Shown: piece by piece, positions 7,808 to 16,143 of the stretch
Layout of the letters: every line of letters begins with the position of its first letter
How positions within the stretch are numbered: the first letter of the stretch is position 1
NCBI GenBank assembly: GCA_964490975.1
Contig: CAZBEQ010000039.1
Coordinates: forward strand, 1-34,764
Direction: 5' to 3'
DNA from: DTU013 sp964490975
GTDB lineage: Bacteria; Bacillota; Clostridia; Acetivibrionales; DTU013
DNA length: 34,764 bases
Notes under the pieces: generated by a model
Databases searched by the model: none
Told to the model about the DNA's origin: nothing
Seen by the model: the letters and a program-made list of their open reading frames with translations, nothing else
Made by a program: the position numbers and the translations under genes

Positions 7808-9201
7808 TGAAGAAGATAGGCATGTTCAAAGCTATGATATTGTGCTTGAAATACAAAAAGATGAGTGGAGCACAAAAGGAAGGAATACGCAGGGAGCGGC
7901 TTGAGAGTATTGTAAGCTATGTAAAACAGAACAGCCCTTATTATAAAAAACTTTATAAAAACGTTGCTGATAAATTCGAACTCTCTGATTTACCACCCAC
8001 AAACAAGAAGGAGTTGATGGCACACTTCGATGAGTGGTCAACAGATCATTCTATAAGACTTTCGGATATTAATGATTTTATGAAAGATCTCGATAACATT
8101 GGACGCAAATTCAGAGGAGAGTATCTTGTCTTTACAACAAGCGGATCCACGGGCAATCCACTGGTCATGCTTTGCGACAGAAACGCCAATAATGTAATGG
8201 GTGGAATAAACACGACACGTGCCTTTGCAAGAAAACAAGATTTAAAATCACTCATTAAGGCAGGAAACAAGACGATTGGAGTATTTGCGACAGGTGGTTT
8301 TTATCTGGCAAACAGTTCTGTACGATCAAGATTACTTTCTATGCCTTGGAAGAAAAAGCAGATGGCCGTCACGAGTGCATTGCTGCCGATATCTCAAATG
8401 GTTGATGAGCTGAATGCCTTTCAACCTGCGATGCTTGGTGGATACCCGACTGTTTTGGAACTTCTTGTTGATGAACAGAAAAGCGGACGTCTACATATAA
8501 AGCCTGTGATCATTATGACAGGCGGAGAGTATTTAAGTGATACACTGCGTGAAAAACTCTCGGAAACGTTTCAATGCTACGTTCAGACGAATTATTCCTG
8601 TACTGAGGGCGGTACGATTGCATGTGAATGCTCAGAACGGCATTTCCATGTCAATGACGATTGGGTGATAGTTGAACCTGTCGACAAAGATAATAAACCG
8701 GTACCCGATGGTGTACAGTCCGACAAAATTCTGCTGACAAATCTCTATAATTATACACAGCCCTTCATTCGTTATGAGGTGACTGACCGTGTAGTAATGC
8801 ATCATGAAGTCTGTGCATGTGGTAATCCATCGCCTTGGATGACTCTTGAGGGGCGTGTAGATGATATTATCACTTTTATGGAAGACGGGAAAGAAATAAA
8901 AATTGCTCCGCTCGCCATTTATGCAGTACTGAAGGAGATCCATGAAATACAAAGATTCCAGATCGTTGCCTATGAGGATAATAAACTGGAATTAAGAATA
9001 GATCAGCGCAACGGACACAGTAAAGCAGCGGTATTTGAATCAGCCTGCAGTGCATTAAGAACATTCCTTGCCTCACACGGAATTCATCATGCAGAGATTT
9101 CTTTGTCTTCAGAGGAGCCAAAACAGCATCCCCAAAGTGGTAAGTTCAAACATGTTATACAAGGGGACAGGTCCACTGTCACATTACAGTTCATCACTTG
9201 A
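7807..9201 (+). CDS. Phenylacetate-CoA-ligase-like / CapK-family adenylating enzyme
   Basis: The 464-aa protein belongs to the ANL adenylate-forming superfamily, on the branch with phenylacetate-CoA ligase, coenzyme F390 synthetase and CapK. The ATP-binding P-loop TSGSTGNP lies at residues 111-118. An acyl-adenylate region reads TNYSCTEGG (about 262-270), and the hinge is EGRVDDIITF (about 347-356). The C-terminal GKFKHVI contains the expected conserved Lys. It would activate a carboxylic acid with ATP; the substrate is unknown. It is translationally coupled to tetR (overlapping TAATG). The last ~12 codons (GDRSTVTLQFIT) are encoded by a GGGGAC-type intergenic repeat, so the native C-terminus was probably replaced. 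Confidence 0.82.
   Translation: MKKIGMFKAMILCLKYKKMSGAQKEGIRRERLESIVSYVKQNSPYYKKLYKNVADKFELSDLPPTNKKELMAHFDEWSTDHSIRLSDINDFMKDLDNIGRKFRGEYLVFTTSGSTGNPLVMLCDRNANNVMGGINTTRAFARKQDLKSLIKAGNKTIGVFATGGFYLANSSVRSRLLSMPWKKKQMAVTSALLPISQMVDELNAFQPAMLGGYPTVLELLVDEQKSGRLHIKPVIIMTGGEYLSDTLREKLSETFQCYVQTNYSCTEGGTIACECSERHFHVNDDWVIVEPVDKDNKPVPDGVQSDKILLTNLYNYTQPFIRYEVTDRVVMHHEVCACGNPSPWMTLEGRVDDIITFMEDGKEIKIAPLAIYAVLKEIHEIQRFQIVAYEDNKLELRIDQRNGHSKAAVFESACSALRTFLASHGIHHAEISLSSEEPKQHPQSGKFKHVIQGDRSTVTLQFIT
9163..9182. repeat. GGGGAC-type repeat, copy 1, inside the end of the ligase gene
   Basis: GGGGACAGGTCCACTGTCAC contains the inverted pair GACAG...CTGTC. It supplies the last codons of the ligase gene. 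A related GGGAC...GTCCC element lies 78 bp downstream, and further relatives occur at 11307-11386, 14799-14833 and 16296-16307. Confidence 0.6.
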
Positions 9202-9215
9202 TCCCCGGCTGTAAC

Positions 9216-9244
9216 TTGGCATTAAAGGTGGTAAATGTTATAAT
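9216..9244 (+). promoter_or_regulatory. Sigma-A promoter of the GH120 gene
   Basis: TTGGCA (9216-9221, 5/6 match), a 17-bp spacer and a perfect TATAAT (9239-9244). It lies between the two GGGGAC repeats and just downstream of the ligase stop, giving the xylosidase gene its own promoter. Confidence 0.7.
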
Positions 9245-9259
9245 AAGTGCATCAAAAAT

Positions 9260-9285
9260 GGGACGATGGAACTGTCCCCTGTCCC
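9260..9285. repeat. GGGGAC-type repeat, copy 2, in the GH120 leader
   Basis: GGGAC (9260-9264) pairs with GTCCC (9274-9278), and the sequence CCTGTCCC follows. It lies between the promoter and the ribosome binding site of the GH120 gene, so a hairpin in the mRNA leader is possible. Confidence 0.5.
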
Positions 9286-9297
9286 AAGGAGGATACT

Positions 9298-11301
9298 ATG
9301 AATTATCATGTTAAAAAGACTGGAAGCAATTTAAACACCGGAACAGAGAACCAGCCTTTTTTGACTATCAGTAAGGCTGCTTATGTCGCAAAACCGGGAG
9401 ATATTATTACTGTACATGAAGGAATTTACCGCGAATGGGTAAGCCCTAAATGCGGCGGAACTTCTGCACAGCGGATAACCTACCAGGCGGCTGAGGGCGA
9501 GAATGTTACTATTACGGGCTCTGAGGTCATCACAGAATGGGATAAGGACGGGGACATATGGAAAACGGTTATTGACAACAAGTTTTTTGGCGATTTTAAC
9601 CCATACAGTGAAGCGTTGTTCGGGGACTGGCTTTTTACAAGAGACAGGGTTTTTCATCTTGGTGACGTTTATCTGGATGGACACTCCATGTACGAGGCGG
9701 TATCCGTTGAAGCGGTACGCAATCCGAAAAAGTCACAGACTTCGCTTGAACCGGAGTTTTCAGTATATGTGTGGTATGCTGAAGTTGATGATCATAATAC
9801 TACTATTTATGCTAACTTTCAGGGAGAAGACCCGACAAAAGGAAGCGTTGAGATAAATGTGCGCCGTTTCTGCTTCTGGCCTGATAATCCAGGCCGCAAT
9901 TACATAACAGTTCGCGGCTTTACAATGAAACAGGCTGCTACTCAGTGGGCGCCGCCGACCGCTTTGCAGGAAGGCCTTATCGGGCCTCACTGGAGCAAGG
10001 GCTGGATGATTGAAAACAATACCATAAGCGATTCCCGGTGCAGCGGCATTAGCCTTGGTAAAGAGGAGAGCACCGGTCAAAATGAATGGATGAATCTCAT
10101 TACCAAAATGGGTCATCAGCGTGAGCAGGAGGTTATTTTCAGGGCAATCAACAATGGCTGGAACAAGGATAATATAGGAGGTCATATTGTTCGCGGCAAT
10201 CATATATATAACTGCGGGCAGGCCGGCGTTGTCGGACATCTCGGGTGCGTCTTCAGCCTTGTTGAAAACAATCATATCCACCACATAAGGCATAAGAGAG
10301 AATTTGAGGGTGCGGAGGTTGGCGGGATCAAGCTCCATGCCGCAATAGATACAATCATCAGGAACAATGTGATCCACGACTCATTCAGGGGCATTTGGCT
10401 GGATTGGCAGGCACAGGGGACTCGTGTCTGCAACAATGTAGTATTTGGAAACGACAGCGAAGATATATTGATTGAAGTCAGCCATGGGCCTACTATGCTC
10501 GATCATAATATCCTGCTTTCCAGTCATTCGTTCAAAACGCTCAGCCACAGCTGCGCGCTTGTTCATAACCTCATTGCCGGAACAATATCCACCAATAAGG
10601 AATTGAACAGGCACACGCCCTACCACGTACCTCACAGCACCTCAGTCGCCGGAATGGACAGATTTACAGGTGGTGACGACCGCTATTACAATAATGTTTT
10701 CATCCGCGAGAAGGGTGATACACGCTCGGATGAGCCTTATATGGAAAGCTTTTTTGGTAACGATATCTTAAAGCCCGAAGATATAACGCCGTTTTCAGGT
10801 GCATTTTTGTCATATCCGGTTGGAACAGCTGTTTACAATAATTGTCCCGGGCCGGATGAGGAGAAGCCATGGGAAAAGATCCGGAGAATGTTTGCAGGTG
10901 AAATCAAAGAAGGCGAGGAGGCGAAGCCTTCATACGCGAGCCTTTCCAACCCCGCTCCTCTTGCTGTTTATATTGAAAACAATGTTTACTTCAATAAAGC
11001 GATCGCATATAAAAAGGAAAAGGGAGCGAAATTGTACGAAGACACAGGCATTGAATATACAATTGACAGGGAAAATAAAAAGGTTGTTATCGATATAACA
11101 AACCCTGAAATGCTTACCGAAAATGCAGCTGATATTATCACCACTGAGAAACTCGGGTCCGGTTTCCAAAGCGAGCAGCTTTTCGAGAAGCCGGATGGAA
11201 CACCCTACTGTTTTGATACTGACTTCTTTGGAGAGCCGCGTGGGAACAGTGCTGTTCCCGGGCCATTCCAGGTAACGGGCAGGCAAACGTTCGAGTTTTA
11301 A
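9298..11301 (+). CDS. GH120-type beta-xylosidase (right-handed beta-helix)
   Basis: The 667-aa protein begins with the beta-helix entry sequence YHVKKTGSNLNTGTENQPF. As far as I recall that sequence, it closely resembles Thermoanaerobacterium saccharolyticum XylC, the founding GH120 beta-xylosidase. Shared blocks include NPYSEALFGDWL, YANFQGEDP and SHGPTMLDHN. The XylC catalytic pair (nucleophile Asp382, acid/base Glu405) corresponds to Asp369 in IWLDWQAQGTRV and Glu393 in IEVSHGP. Their spacing is 24 here against 23 in XylC. There is no signal peptide, so it is probably intracellular, cleaving imported xylo-oligosaccharides. AGGAGG (9287-9292) selects ATG 9298 over the upstream in-frame start at 9247. 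The gene has its own promoter and ends at an 80-bp palindrome. Confidence 0.88.
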   Translation: MNYHVKKTGSNLNTGTENQPFLTISKAAYVAKPGDIITVHEGIYREWVSPKCGGTSAQRITYQAAEGENVTITGSEVITEWDKDGDIWKTVIDNKFFGDFNPYSEALFGDWLFTRDRVFHLGDVYLDGHSMYEAVSVEAVRNPKKSQTSLEPEFSVYVWYAEVDDHNTTIYANFQGEDPTKGSVEINVRRFCFWPDNPGRNYITVRGFTMKQAATQWAPPTALQEGLIGPHWSKGWMIENNTISDSRCSGISLGKEESTGQNEWMNLITKMGHQREQEVIFRAINNGWNKDNIGGHIVRGNHIYNCGQAGVVGHLGCVFSLVENNHIHHIRHKREFEGAEVGGIKLHAAIDTIIRNNVIHDSFRGIWLDWQAQGTRVCNNVVFGNDSEDILIEVSHGPTMLDHNILLSSHSFKTLSHSCALVHNLIAGTISTNKELNRHTPYHVPHSTSVAGMDRFTGGDDRYYNNVFIREKGDTRSDEPYMESFFGNDILKPEDITPFSGAFLSYPVGTAVYNNCPGPDEEKPWEKIRRMFAGEIKEGEEAKPSYASLSNPAPLAVYIENNVYFNKAIAYKKEKGAKLYEDTGIEYTIDRENKKVVIDITNPEMLTENAADIITTEKLGSGFQSEQLFEKPDGTPYCFDTDFFGEPRGNSAVPGPFQVTGRQTFEF

Positions 11302-11306
11302 TTTAA

Positions 11307-11386
11307 AGAATCAAGGGGGACGGGGGTTTTTGATTATCGATTAGCTAGCTAATCGATAATCAAAAACCCCCGTCCCCCTTGATTCT
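11307..11386. terminator. 80-bp perfect palindrome between convergent genes
   Basis: The 40-bp arms 11307-11346 and 11347-11386 are exact reverse complements with no loop. The GC-rich part contains GGGGGACGGGGG and is followed inward by TTTTTGATTATCGATTAGCT. It fills the 88 bp between the stops of the GH120 gene (+) and the GH16 gene (-), so it could act as a bidirectional terminator. It belongs to the same GGGGAC repeat family found elsewhere in the window, but it is the only perfect copy. Confidence 0.9.
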
Positions 11387-11389
11387 CGT

Positions 11390-12859
11390 TTATTTTACTT
11401 CTTCAACACGGACATTCTTTATATGTACTGTTGCAACCGAGCCCCTGTGGCCAAGATTGAACTCCAGCCTGCCGTTAGGGTCATCTTTTTCAGTTATTTC
11501 AAATTCATAGGTGTAGGTTTTCCAGTCCTTCGACAGAGTCAGTGTTGTATCCGGAAGATAACGTATCCAACCGTTGTCAGGAGCCGATACACATACGATA
11601 ATATCTCTTGCTTCATCGGCGTATGCATCGAAACTGGCTTTATATGTCTTACCCTTCATCATTGGGATTTGGGGATGCACTAGCTGAACAGCGTAATCAA
11701 CAGGGCCTTCATTAGTAGAAGTAATTGTCATCATTCCGTCCTTGATTTCCGCAGCACCTTTTCCGCCCTGGAACAGCAGGAACTTCCAATATACATCGTC
11801 CGTCAGATCTTCTGCTTCAGCGAAATCTCCGTTATGTATATAGTTTCCGTCTTCAAGCGGTTCGGCAAACACCTTTTTCGGTTTCTGAACATTTGTGTCG
11901 TATGACGGCTTCTGATATACCCTTACATAATCGACCATGAACTCTGCTTTGTCAAAGCTAGTCGATGCATCGGGATTGCCTGGCCATGTGCCGCCAACTG
12001 CAAGATTGAGCTGTACGAAGAACGGTTGATTGAACGGAGCAGGATAAGGCTTTTCATCCTCGCCATCTACTGCAGTAAACCAGTCATTAACGGTATTATA
12101 AAGATTCCCGTCAATGTAGAACCTCATTTCTCCCGGTTCCCACTCGACGGAGAACTCATGGGAATCACTTGAGTATGTGCCATTTTTCAAAACATATGTA
12201 CCCTGCTGCTGGGCATGGGGCTCGCCATAATGAATGGTCCCATACGCGGTATCCGTTTGATTACCGAGCACCTCCATGATGTCGATCTCGCCGCATTTAG
12301 GCCATTGCCCGTAAAAGCTTTCGTCCTTTGGCATCATCCATATTGCCGGCCAAAGGCCTTTCCCCTCAGGCACCTTTGCACTGACAACAACCTTGCCGTA
12401 CATGAAATCCTTCTTGTTCTGGGAAGTGATCTTACCTGATGTGTAGTAATCCTTTCCGCCGGCGTCTGTAGTTTTAATTGCTTTAATGACAAGCTGTCCA
12501 TCCTTTATGAAGACATTTTCTTCGGAAGTAGTATACTCCTGCAGTTCATTATTTGTCCAACCGGGTTGATGCGGCTCGTAGTTCCAGATGCCGGTATCAA
12601 GACTGCTGCCGTCGAATTCATCATTCCACAGCAGGGTATATCCGTCATACTGGGGAATTGCTGCCGGAGCGGTTGACTCAACGGGAGCAGCCGGTTCAAC
12701 GGGAGTAGCCGGTTCAGCAGATGAGTCTGCAGGAGAAGCACTCTCTGCCGGTGCGATTTCGCTGACTGCAGCCTGTTCAGTAGTATTGCCGCAGCCCGTA
12801 GCGCTGCCGAGCAATAAAAGCGCAGAAACCAGTAAACACAAGTATCTCTTCATTTTCAT
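11390..12859 (-). CDS. Secreted GH16 beta-glucanase lipoprotein with C-terminal CBM
   Basis: The 489-aa enzyme has a lipoprotein signal peptide (lipobox GSATGC, Cys23) and a Pro/Ala/Ser/Glu-rich linker to about residue 70. A GH16 catalytic domain (about 73-315) carries the signature GEIDIMEVLG: nucleophile Glu191, Asp193, acid/base Glu196. The ExDxxE form with the Met insertion is typical of laminarinase-type beta-1,3-glucanases, while beta-1,3-1,4-glucanase activity is also possible. Residues about 335-488 form a jelly-roll module resembling CBM4/CBM9 (IHNGDFAEAE... to HIKNVRVEE). The start at 12859 is set by AGGAGG at 12869-12874. It lies 26 bp downstream of the GH5 gene in the same transcript. 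It would act on the outer face of the cell envelope. Confidence 0.92.
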   Translation of the reverse strand: MKMKRYLCLLVSALLLLGSATGCGNTTEQAAVSEIAPAESASPADSSAEPATPVEPAAPVESTAPAAIPQYDGYTLLWNDEFDGSSLDTGIWNYEPHQPGWTNNELQEYTTSEENVFIKDGQLVIKAIKTTDAGGKDYYTSGKITSQNKKDFMYGKVVVSAKVPEGKGLWPAIWMMPKDESFYGQWPKCGEIDIMEVLGNQTDTAYGTIHYGEPHAQQQGTYVLKNGTYSSDSHEFSVEWEPGEMRFYIDGNLYNTVNDWFTAVDGEDEKPYPAPFNQPFFVQLNLAVGGTWPGNPDASTSFDKAEFMVDYVRVYQKPSYDTNVQKPKKVFAEPLEDGNYIHNGDFAEAEDLTDDVYWKFLLFQGGKGAAEIKDGMMTITSTNEGPVDYAVQLVHPQIPMMKGKTYKASFDAYADEARDIIVCVSAPDNGWIRYLPDTTLTLSKDWKTYTYEFEITEKDDPNGRLEFNLGHRGSVATVHIKNVRVEEVK

Positions 12860-12885
12860 AATGGGAATCCTCCTTTTATGGTTAG

Positions 12886-13908
12886 TTAGAGCAATTTAAT
12901 GAGCTTATCCAGAATTTCGGAATAGTGTTCATCTGTTATGCCGAAATCCTTTCCTTTGTAATTCCATGCAGCGCGCGATATTCCGTATTCTACAAAAACG
13001 CTGTTTATGTCTGAATACCAGTTCAATGCTGATGTAGGAGATGTTTTGTCAATTACTCCGTATTCTCCGCAGTATAAAGCAACATTGCGCTCTCCGGCAG
13101 CCCTGAGTGCATCGGCAAATGCTGCCCTGAAAAAGCTTTTATCGGTCTTTTCTGCTTGAATACTATTATATATTTCTCTGTTCTCGTCCGGAAGAAATTC
13201 CTCTGTTTCCCTGATGAATACATTTATTTCATTAGGATATTCTGTTGAAAAATCCGCCGGCATTTTATCTACCCAATATGCTGATTGATGTGTAAAAATA
13301 AGAGGCTCGTAAAAATGATAGGTATATACAACATTTTCATCATACGGAATATCAAGCTTGCTTACCCAATATACGCTGTTGTTTCTTACTCCGCCTACAA
13401 TTATTTTTATGGCAGGAGCATGCTTTCTTATGACCGGGATGGTGCGTTTAATTATACCATTCCAGATATCCGCAACGTTCTCATCCACCACCTCATTTAG
13501 AAGTTCAAATGAGAGCCTGTTGTCATACATGCCGTAACGCCTCGCAAGTTCATCCCACAGTGAAACGAAGCTGTCCTGAAGCACTGGATTTCTAAAGAAA
13601 TCGTCTACAGCTTCATCAAAAGTAAACCCGGCTGTCTTATGCAGGTCGAGAATCATATTCAGCCCATATTTCCCGCACCATTCAAAACAGCGGTCAATAT
13701 ATGCGAAGCCTTCTTCTATGAAGCTGCCGTTTTCTGCTCTGACAAGCTCGTAGTCAATGGGAAGCCTCACGTGGTCAAGTCCCCATTCCGAAATACGTTT
13801 GATGTCGTTTTCGGCAATAAATGAATCGTGATGCTCCCGGCTATGAGTGCACTGGGAGAGCCAACCTCCGAGATTTATACCTTTTTTATACCCGACAAAT
13901 TCCTTGAT
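12886..13908 (-). CDS. GH5-type glycoside hydrolase with no canonical start codon
   Basis: The reading frame encodes about 340 residues of a GH5 TIM-barrel beta-glycanase. KGINLGGWLSQC is near the N-terminus, LDHVRLPIDYE near 43-53, and the acid/base Glu139 in FELLNEV. YTYHFYEP follows, and the nucleophile Glu282 lies in YCGEYGV. No signal peptide is seen, so it may be intracellular; GH5 members of this type act on beta-glucans. The frame is open from a TAG upstream, yet has no ATG, GTG or TTG until GTG 13770, which would remove the first barrel strand. AGGGGG (13922-13917) is ideally spaced (8 bp) from an ATC at 13908-13906, where homologues would have ATG before KEF-GY-KGINLGG. Either ATC/ATT initiates, or the start codon has mutated. 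The GH16 gene follows 26 bp downstream. Confidence 0.8.
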   Translation of the reverse strand: MKEFVGYKKGINLGGWLSQCTHSREHHDSFIAENDIKRISEWGLDHVRLPIDYELVRAENGSFIEEGFAYIDRCFEWCGKYGLNMILDLHKTAGFTFDEAVDDFFRNPVLQDSFVSLWDELARRYGMYDNRLSFELLNEVVDENVADIWNGIIKRTIPVIRKHAPAIKIIVGGVRNNSVYWVSKLDIPYDENVVYTYHFYEPLIFTHQSAYWVDKMPADFSTEYPNEINVFIRETEEFLPDENREIYNSIQAEKTDKSFFRAAFADALRAAGERNVALYCGEYGVIDKTSPTSALNWYSDINSVFVEYGISRAAWNYKGKDFGITDEHYSEILDKLIKLL

Positions 13909-13922
13909 GATAATCGCCCCCT

Positions 13923-13946
13923 TTATAACACTTCTGTTATAACACT
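13923..13946. promoter_or_regulatory. Palindrome/direct repeat in the GH5-GH16 leader
   Basis: TTATAACA (13923-13930) and TGTTATAA (13935-13942) are perfect inverted arms 4 bp apart. The 10-mer TTATAACACT also repeats directly at 13923 and 13937. It lies immediately upstream of the GH5 ribosome binding site in the intergenic region shared with the divergent araC-type gene, so it is a candidate operator. The binding protein is unknown. Confidence 0.45.
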
Positions 13947-14045
13947 AAAGTATCACTTTCATATTCCTAAATATATCGTTATTATTGCTTTTTTATTAAA
14001 ATGATGACATGATTTAATTATGTGATTCAACAGGAGGATGCTGTT

Positions 14046-14795
14046 ATGAATACAGATAAGGAACTGAGCTATCAAGAATTCATACTGCGTGAAAACAATT
14101 CTTTCCACACACCCTGCAATTCCGAATTTGCTTTTTATGTAGCTGTAAAAAATGGTGAAATCGATAAGGTTTCGCAGCTTTGCAAGGATGAGTTTTCAGA
14201 TAAGAGAGGATTGGGAAAGCTATCCGATAATCCGCTGCAAAATGTGAAATATCATTTTGTGGTTACTGCAGCGCTTATTGCGAGATACTGTATCGAAGGC
14301 GGTATGGAGCATGAGGCGGCATACAGCCTGAGCGATGTATATATTCAGAGGGTTGACAAGTGTACTTTGATTAAACAGATCTCACAGCTTCATACTGAAA
14401 TGTCGATGGATTATACCCAAAGGATGAAAAAGCTCCGGAAAAACCGTGTTTTTTCAAAGCAAATAGTAGAATGTATCGACTATATTTACAGCAATCTGCA
14501 TAAAAAGATACTGATCACAGAATTAGCTCAATACACCGGACTTAATCCAAGCTACCTTTCAAGATTGTTTAAAAAAGAGACAGGCATTACTGTCAGTGAG
14601 TATATTCAAATCAAAAAAATCGAAACAGCAAAGAATATGCTTAAATATTCCAGCTATCTCACATCTCAAATCTCATCGATACTTGCCTTCCCGAATCAGA
14701 GCTATTTTATTGAAGTCTTTAGGAAAAGAACTGGCATGACTCCAAAAAAATACCAGGATATGAGGTGCCAGGCACCACAGTTAGACAGTTATTAA
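14046..14795 (+). CDS. AraC-family transcriptional regulator
   Basis: The 249-aa protein has an N-terminal helical region without a recognised ligand domain (about residues 1-140). A C-terminal AraC double helix-turn-helix (about 145-240) contains ITELAQYTGLNPSYLSRLFK and a second unit ending RTGMTPKKYQDMR. Its N-terminal part resembles the linker of YesN-type regulators, but no receiver is present. AGGAGG at 14032-14037 sets ATG 14046. It diverges from the GH5-GH16 operon and is a good candidate for its activator. The last codons (CQAPQLDSY) run through GGTGCCAGGCACC, a short palindrome typical of intergenic repeats, so the tail may be acquired. Confidence 0.9.
   Translation: MNTDKELSYQEFILRENNSFHTPCNSEFAFYVAVKNGEIDKVSQLCKDEFSDKRGLGKLSDNPLQNVKYHFVVTAALIARYCIEGGMEHEAAYSLSDVYIQRVDKCTLIKQISQLHTEMSMDYTQRMKKLRKNRVFSKQIVECIDYIYSNLHKKILITELAQYTGLNPSYLSRLFKKETGITVSEYIQIKKIETAKNMLKYSSYLTSQISSILAFPNQSYFIEVFRKRTGMTPKKYQDMRCQAPQLDSY
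14764..14776. repeat. GGTGCCAGGCACC palindrome inside a gene end
   Basis: Perfect 6-bp arms around a single A. It encodes residues of the AraC regulator's C-terminal tail and sits 23 bp upstream of a GGGGAC repeat. Confidence 0.6.
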
Positions 14796-14798
14796 AGC

Positions 14799-14833
14799 GG
14801 GGGGGACGGGGGAGGAACCTGCCCCAGGTCCTC
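14799..14833 (+). terminator. GGGGAC repeat plus hairpin after the araC-type gene
   Basis: GGGGGGGACGGGGG (14799-14812) runs into GAGGAACCTG (14812-14821), which pairs with CAGGTCCTC (14825-14833) apart from one bulged A. A short TTT follows. It probably terminates the AraC transcript and belongs to the same repeat family as 11307-11386. Confidence 0.5.
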
Positions 14834-14953
14834 TTTCTAATGAAAAACAACCAAATGGGAAATAAAGGAAAAGTGGCATTCTGTATTGAATATCCCGGAT
14901 ATGAAGGTGAGGCTTTTTTGTAAGTAGCCGGTAGCTGGAAGATGGGGTATTGA

Positions 14954-15942
14954 ATGTATAGACTATTCATTGCTGACAATGAACAGAGTGTTCTGGACTC
15001 AATCAAGACTATAATCGGCAAAAGCTTTACCGATGTGGTTGTGACCGGAACAGCGAGATCTGGGCGTGAAGCCATAGAAAAGGCTCAAACCTTAAAGCCT
15101 GATATCATTTTTATTGATATATTGATGCCTGGAATAAATGGTATTGAAGCAATAAGGTAAATAAGATCCAAGTTGAGCAATGTCATTTTTATTATCGTTT
15201 ACAGTTAGATTTAGTGAAACAAAAAACAGCCTTTACCACAGATGATCCCGCTAATTCAGGTTCCGTATCGGAGTATCCCCATGCAAAGGAGAAGCTGCTG
15301 CTGGACAAAGTATCATATGGAGAGATAGATGCATGCATACAAGCCTTTAACCATATTTTTGACTGGCTGCTCAAGGAGTATCCATCATCACTTTGAAGCA
15401 TTAGGACAAAGCTGCTGGAGCTGATGGTACTGATACACCGTCTGGGAAGCAATTGTATGATCAAGGATGACAAGTATTTTGAAATAGGCGATTATATCGA
15501 GGACTTTTTAGGTATCGATGACCTGGTAGAACTCAAGGTATGGTGCAGGGAAAGGATTGAGCATGTTTCACAGCGTATAGGCGATATGATGGATAAAAGA
15601 GTGAATGGATTTATTCTTAAAGCAATGAATTATATAAAGGTGAATTACAATAATGAAATTACCCTTGAGCATATTTCCAGGGAGGTGAATATTAGTCCTC
15701 ATTACTTTAGTAAGCTCTTCAAGGATCAGGTGGGAGAAAGCTTCATCGAATATGTTACATCATTAAGAATTCAAAAATCAAAGGAGCTTCTGGCAGAAAA
15801 TCAGCGGAGTATCAAGGAAATCTGCTTTGATATAGGTTATGGCGACCCCAACTACTTCAGCAGGATATTCAAAAGGGTTGTAGGTATAACCCCTACTGCG
15901 TACAAAGAGGTAGCCTGCTGTAGTGATAAAACCTATTTTTAA
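14954..15942 (+). pseudogene. Broken YesN-type response regulator (receiver + AraC)
   Basis: Three pieces of one gene are visible. At 14954-15160 is a receiver start, MYRLFIADNEQSVLD, ending with phospho-Asp motif IIFIDILMPGING and TAA after EAIR. After about 50 bp of disrupted sequence, 15214-15393 encodes linker sequence (EKLLLDKVSYGEIDACIQAF) and meets TGA at 15394-15396. The same frame continues to 15942 with the linker and a complete AraC DNA-binding domain ending GYGDPNYFSRIFKRVVGITP. The receiver's second half and most of the linker are missing compared with the intact 527-aa paralogue at 31254-32837. The 15424-15942 piece could still yield a DNA-binding fragment, but no good ribosome binding site is seen. 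No kinase gene is adjacent. Confidence 0.88.
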
Positions 15943-16143
15943 CAATACAGTTATTAATGATGAGATATAGTACAAGGTATTTATAGGTAATTGTGAAACG
16001 ATTCCAAAAACACAAACAAATGTTTCGCAAATAAGAGCAGGATGATCAGAACAAGCCACAACAGGGCTGCGGCATGAACATTTTAAACAGAATAACGACA
16101 AGATTATTGAAATACCCAGCAGACATGAGAAATACTTTTTCAC
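15778..16143 (-). CDS. Possible small cysteine-rich membrane protein (uncertain)
   Basis: A minus-strand frame starts at GTG 16143 with GGAGG 10 bp upstream (16158-16154). It encodes about 121 residues: a lysine-containing start and a hydrophobic segment (SCLLGISIILSLFCL), then a Cys-rich stretch (CLKCSCRSPVVAC) and further hydrophobic sequence. Only the first half lies in free intergenic DNA. The rest runs antisense to the broken response regulator, so this half may be chance. No family is recognised. Confidence 0.2.
   Translation of the reverse strand: MKKYFSCLLGISIILSLFCLKCSCRSPVVACSDHPALICETFVCVFGIVSQLPINTLYYISSLITVLLKIGFITTAGYLFVRSRGYTYNPFEYPAEVVGVAITYIKADFLDTPLIFCQKLL

Noticed and set aside
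9760..10377. Minus-strand open frame of 205 codons within the GH120 gene
   Set aside because: The + strand frame carries the GH120 catalytic motifs throughout; the antisense product has no recognisable domain.
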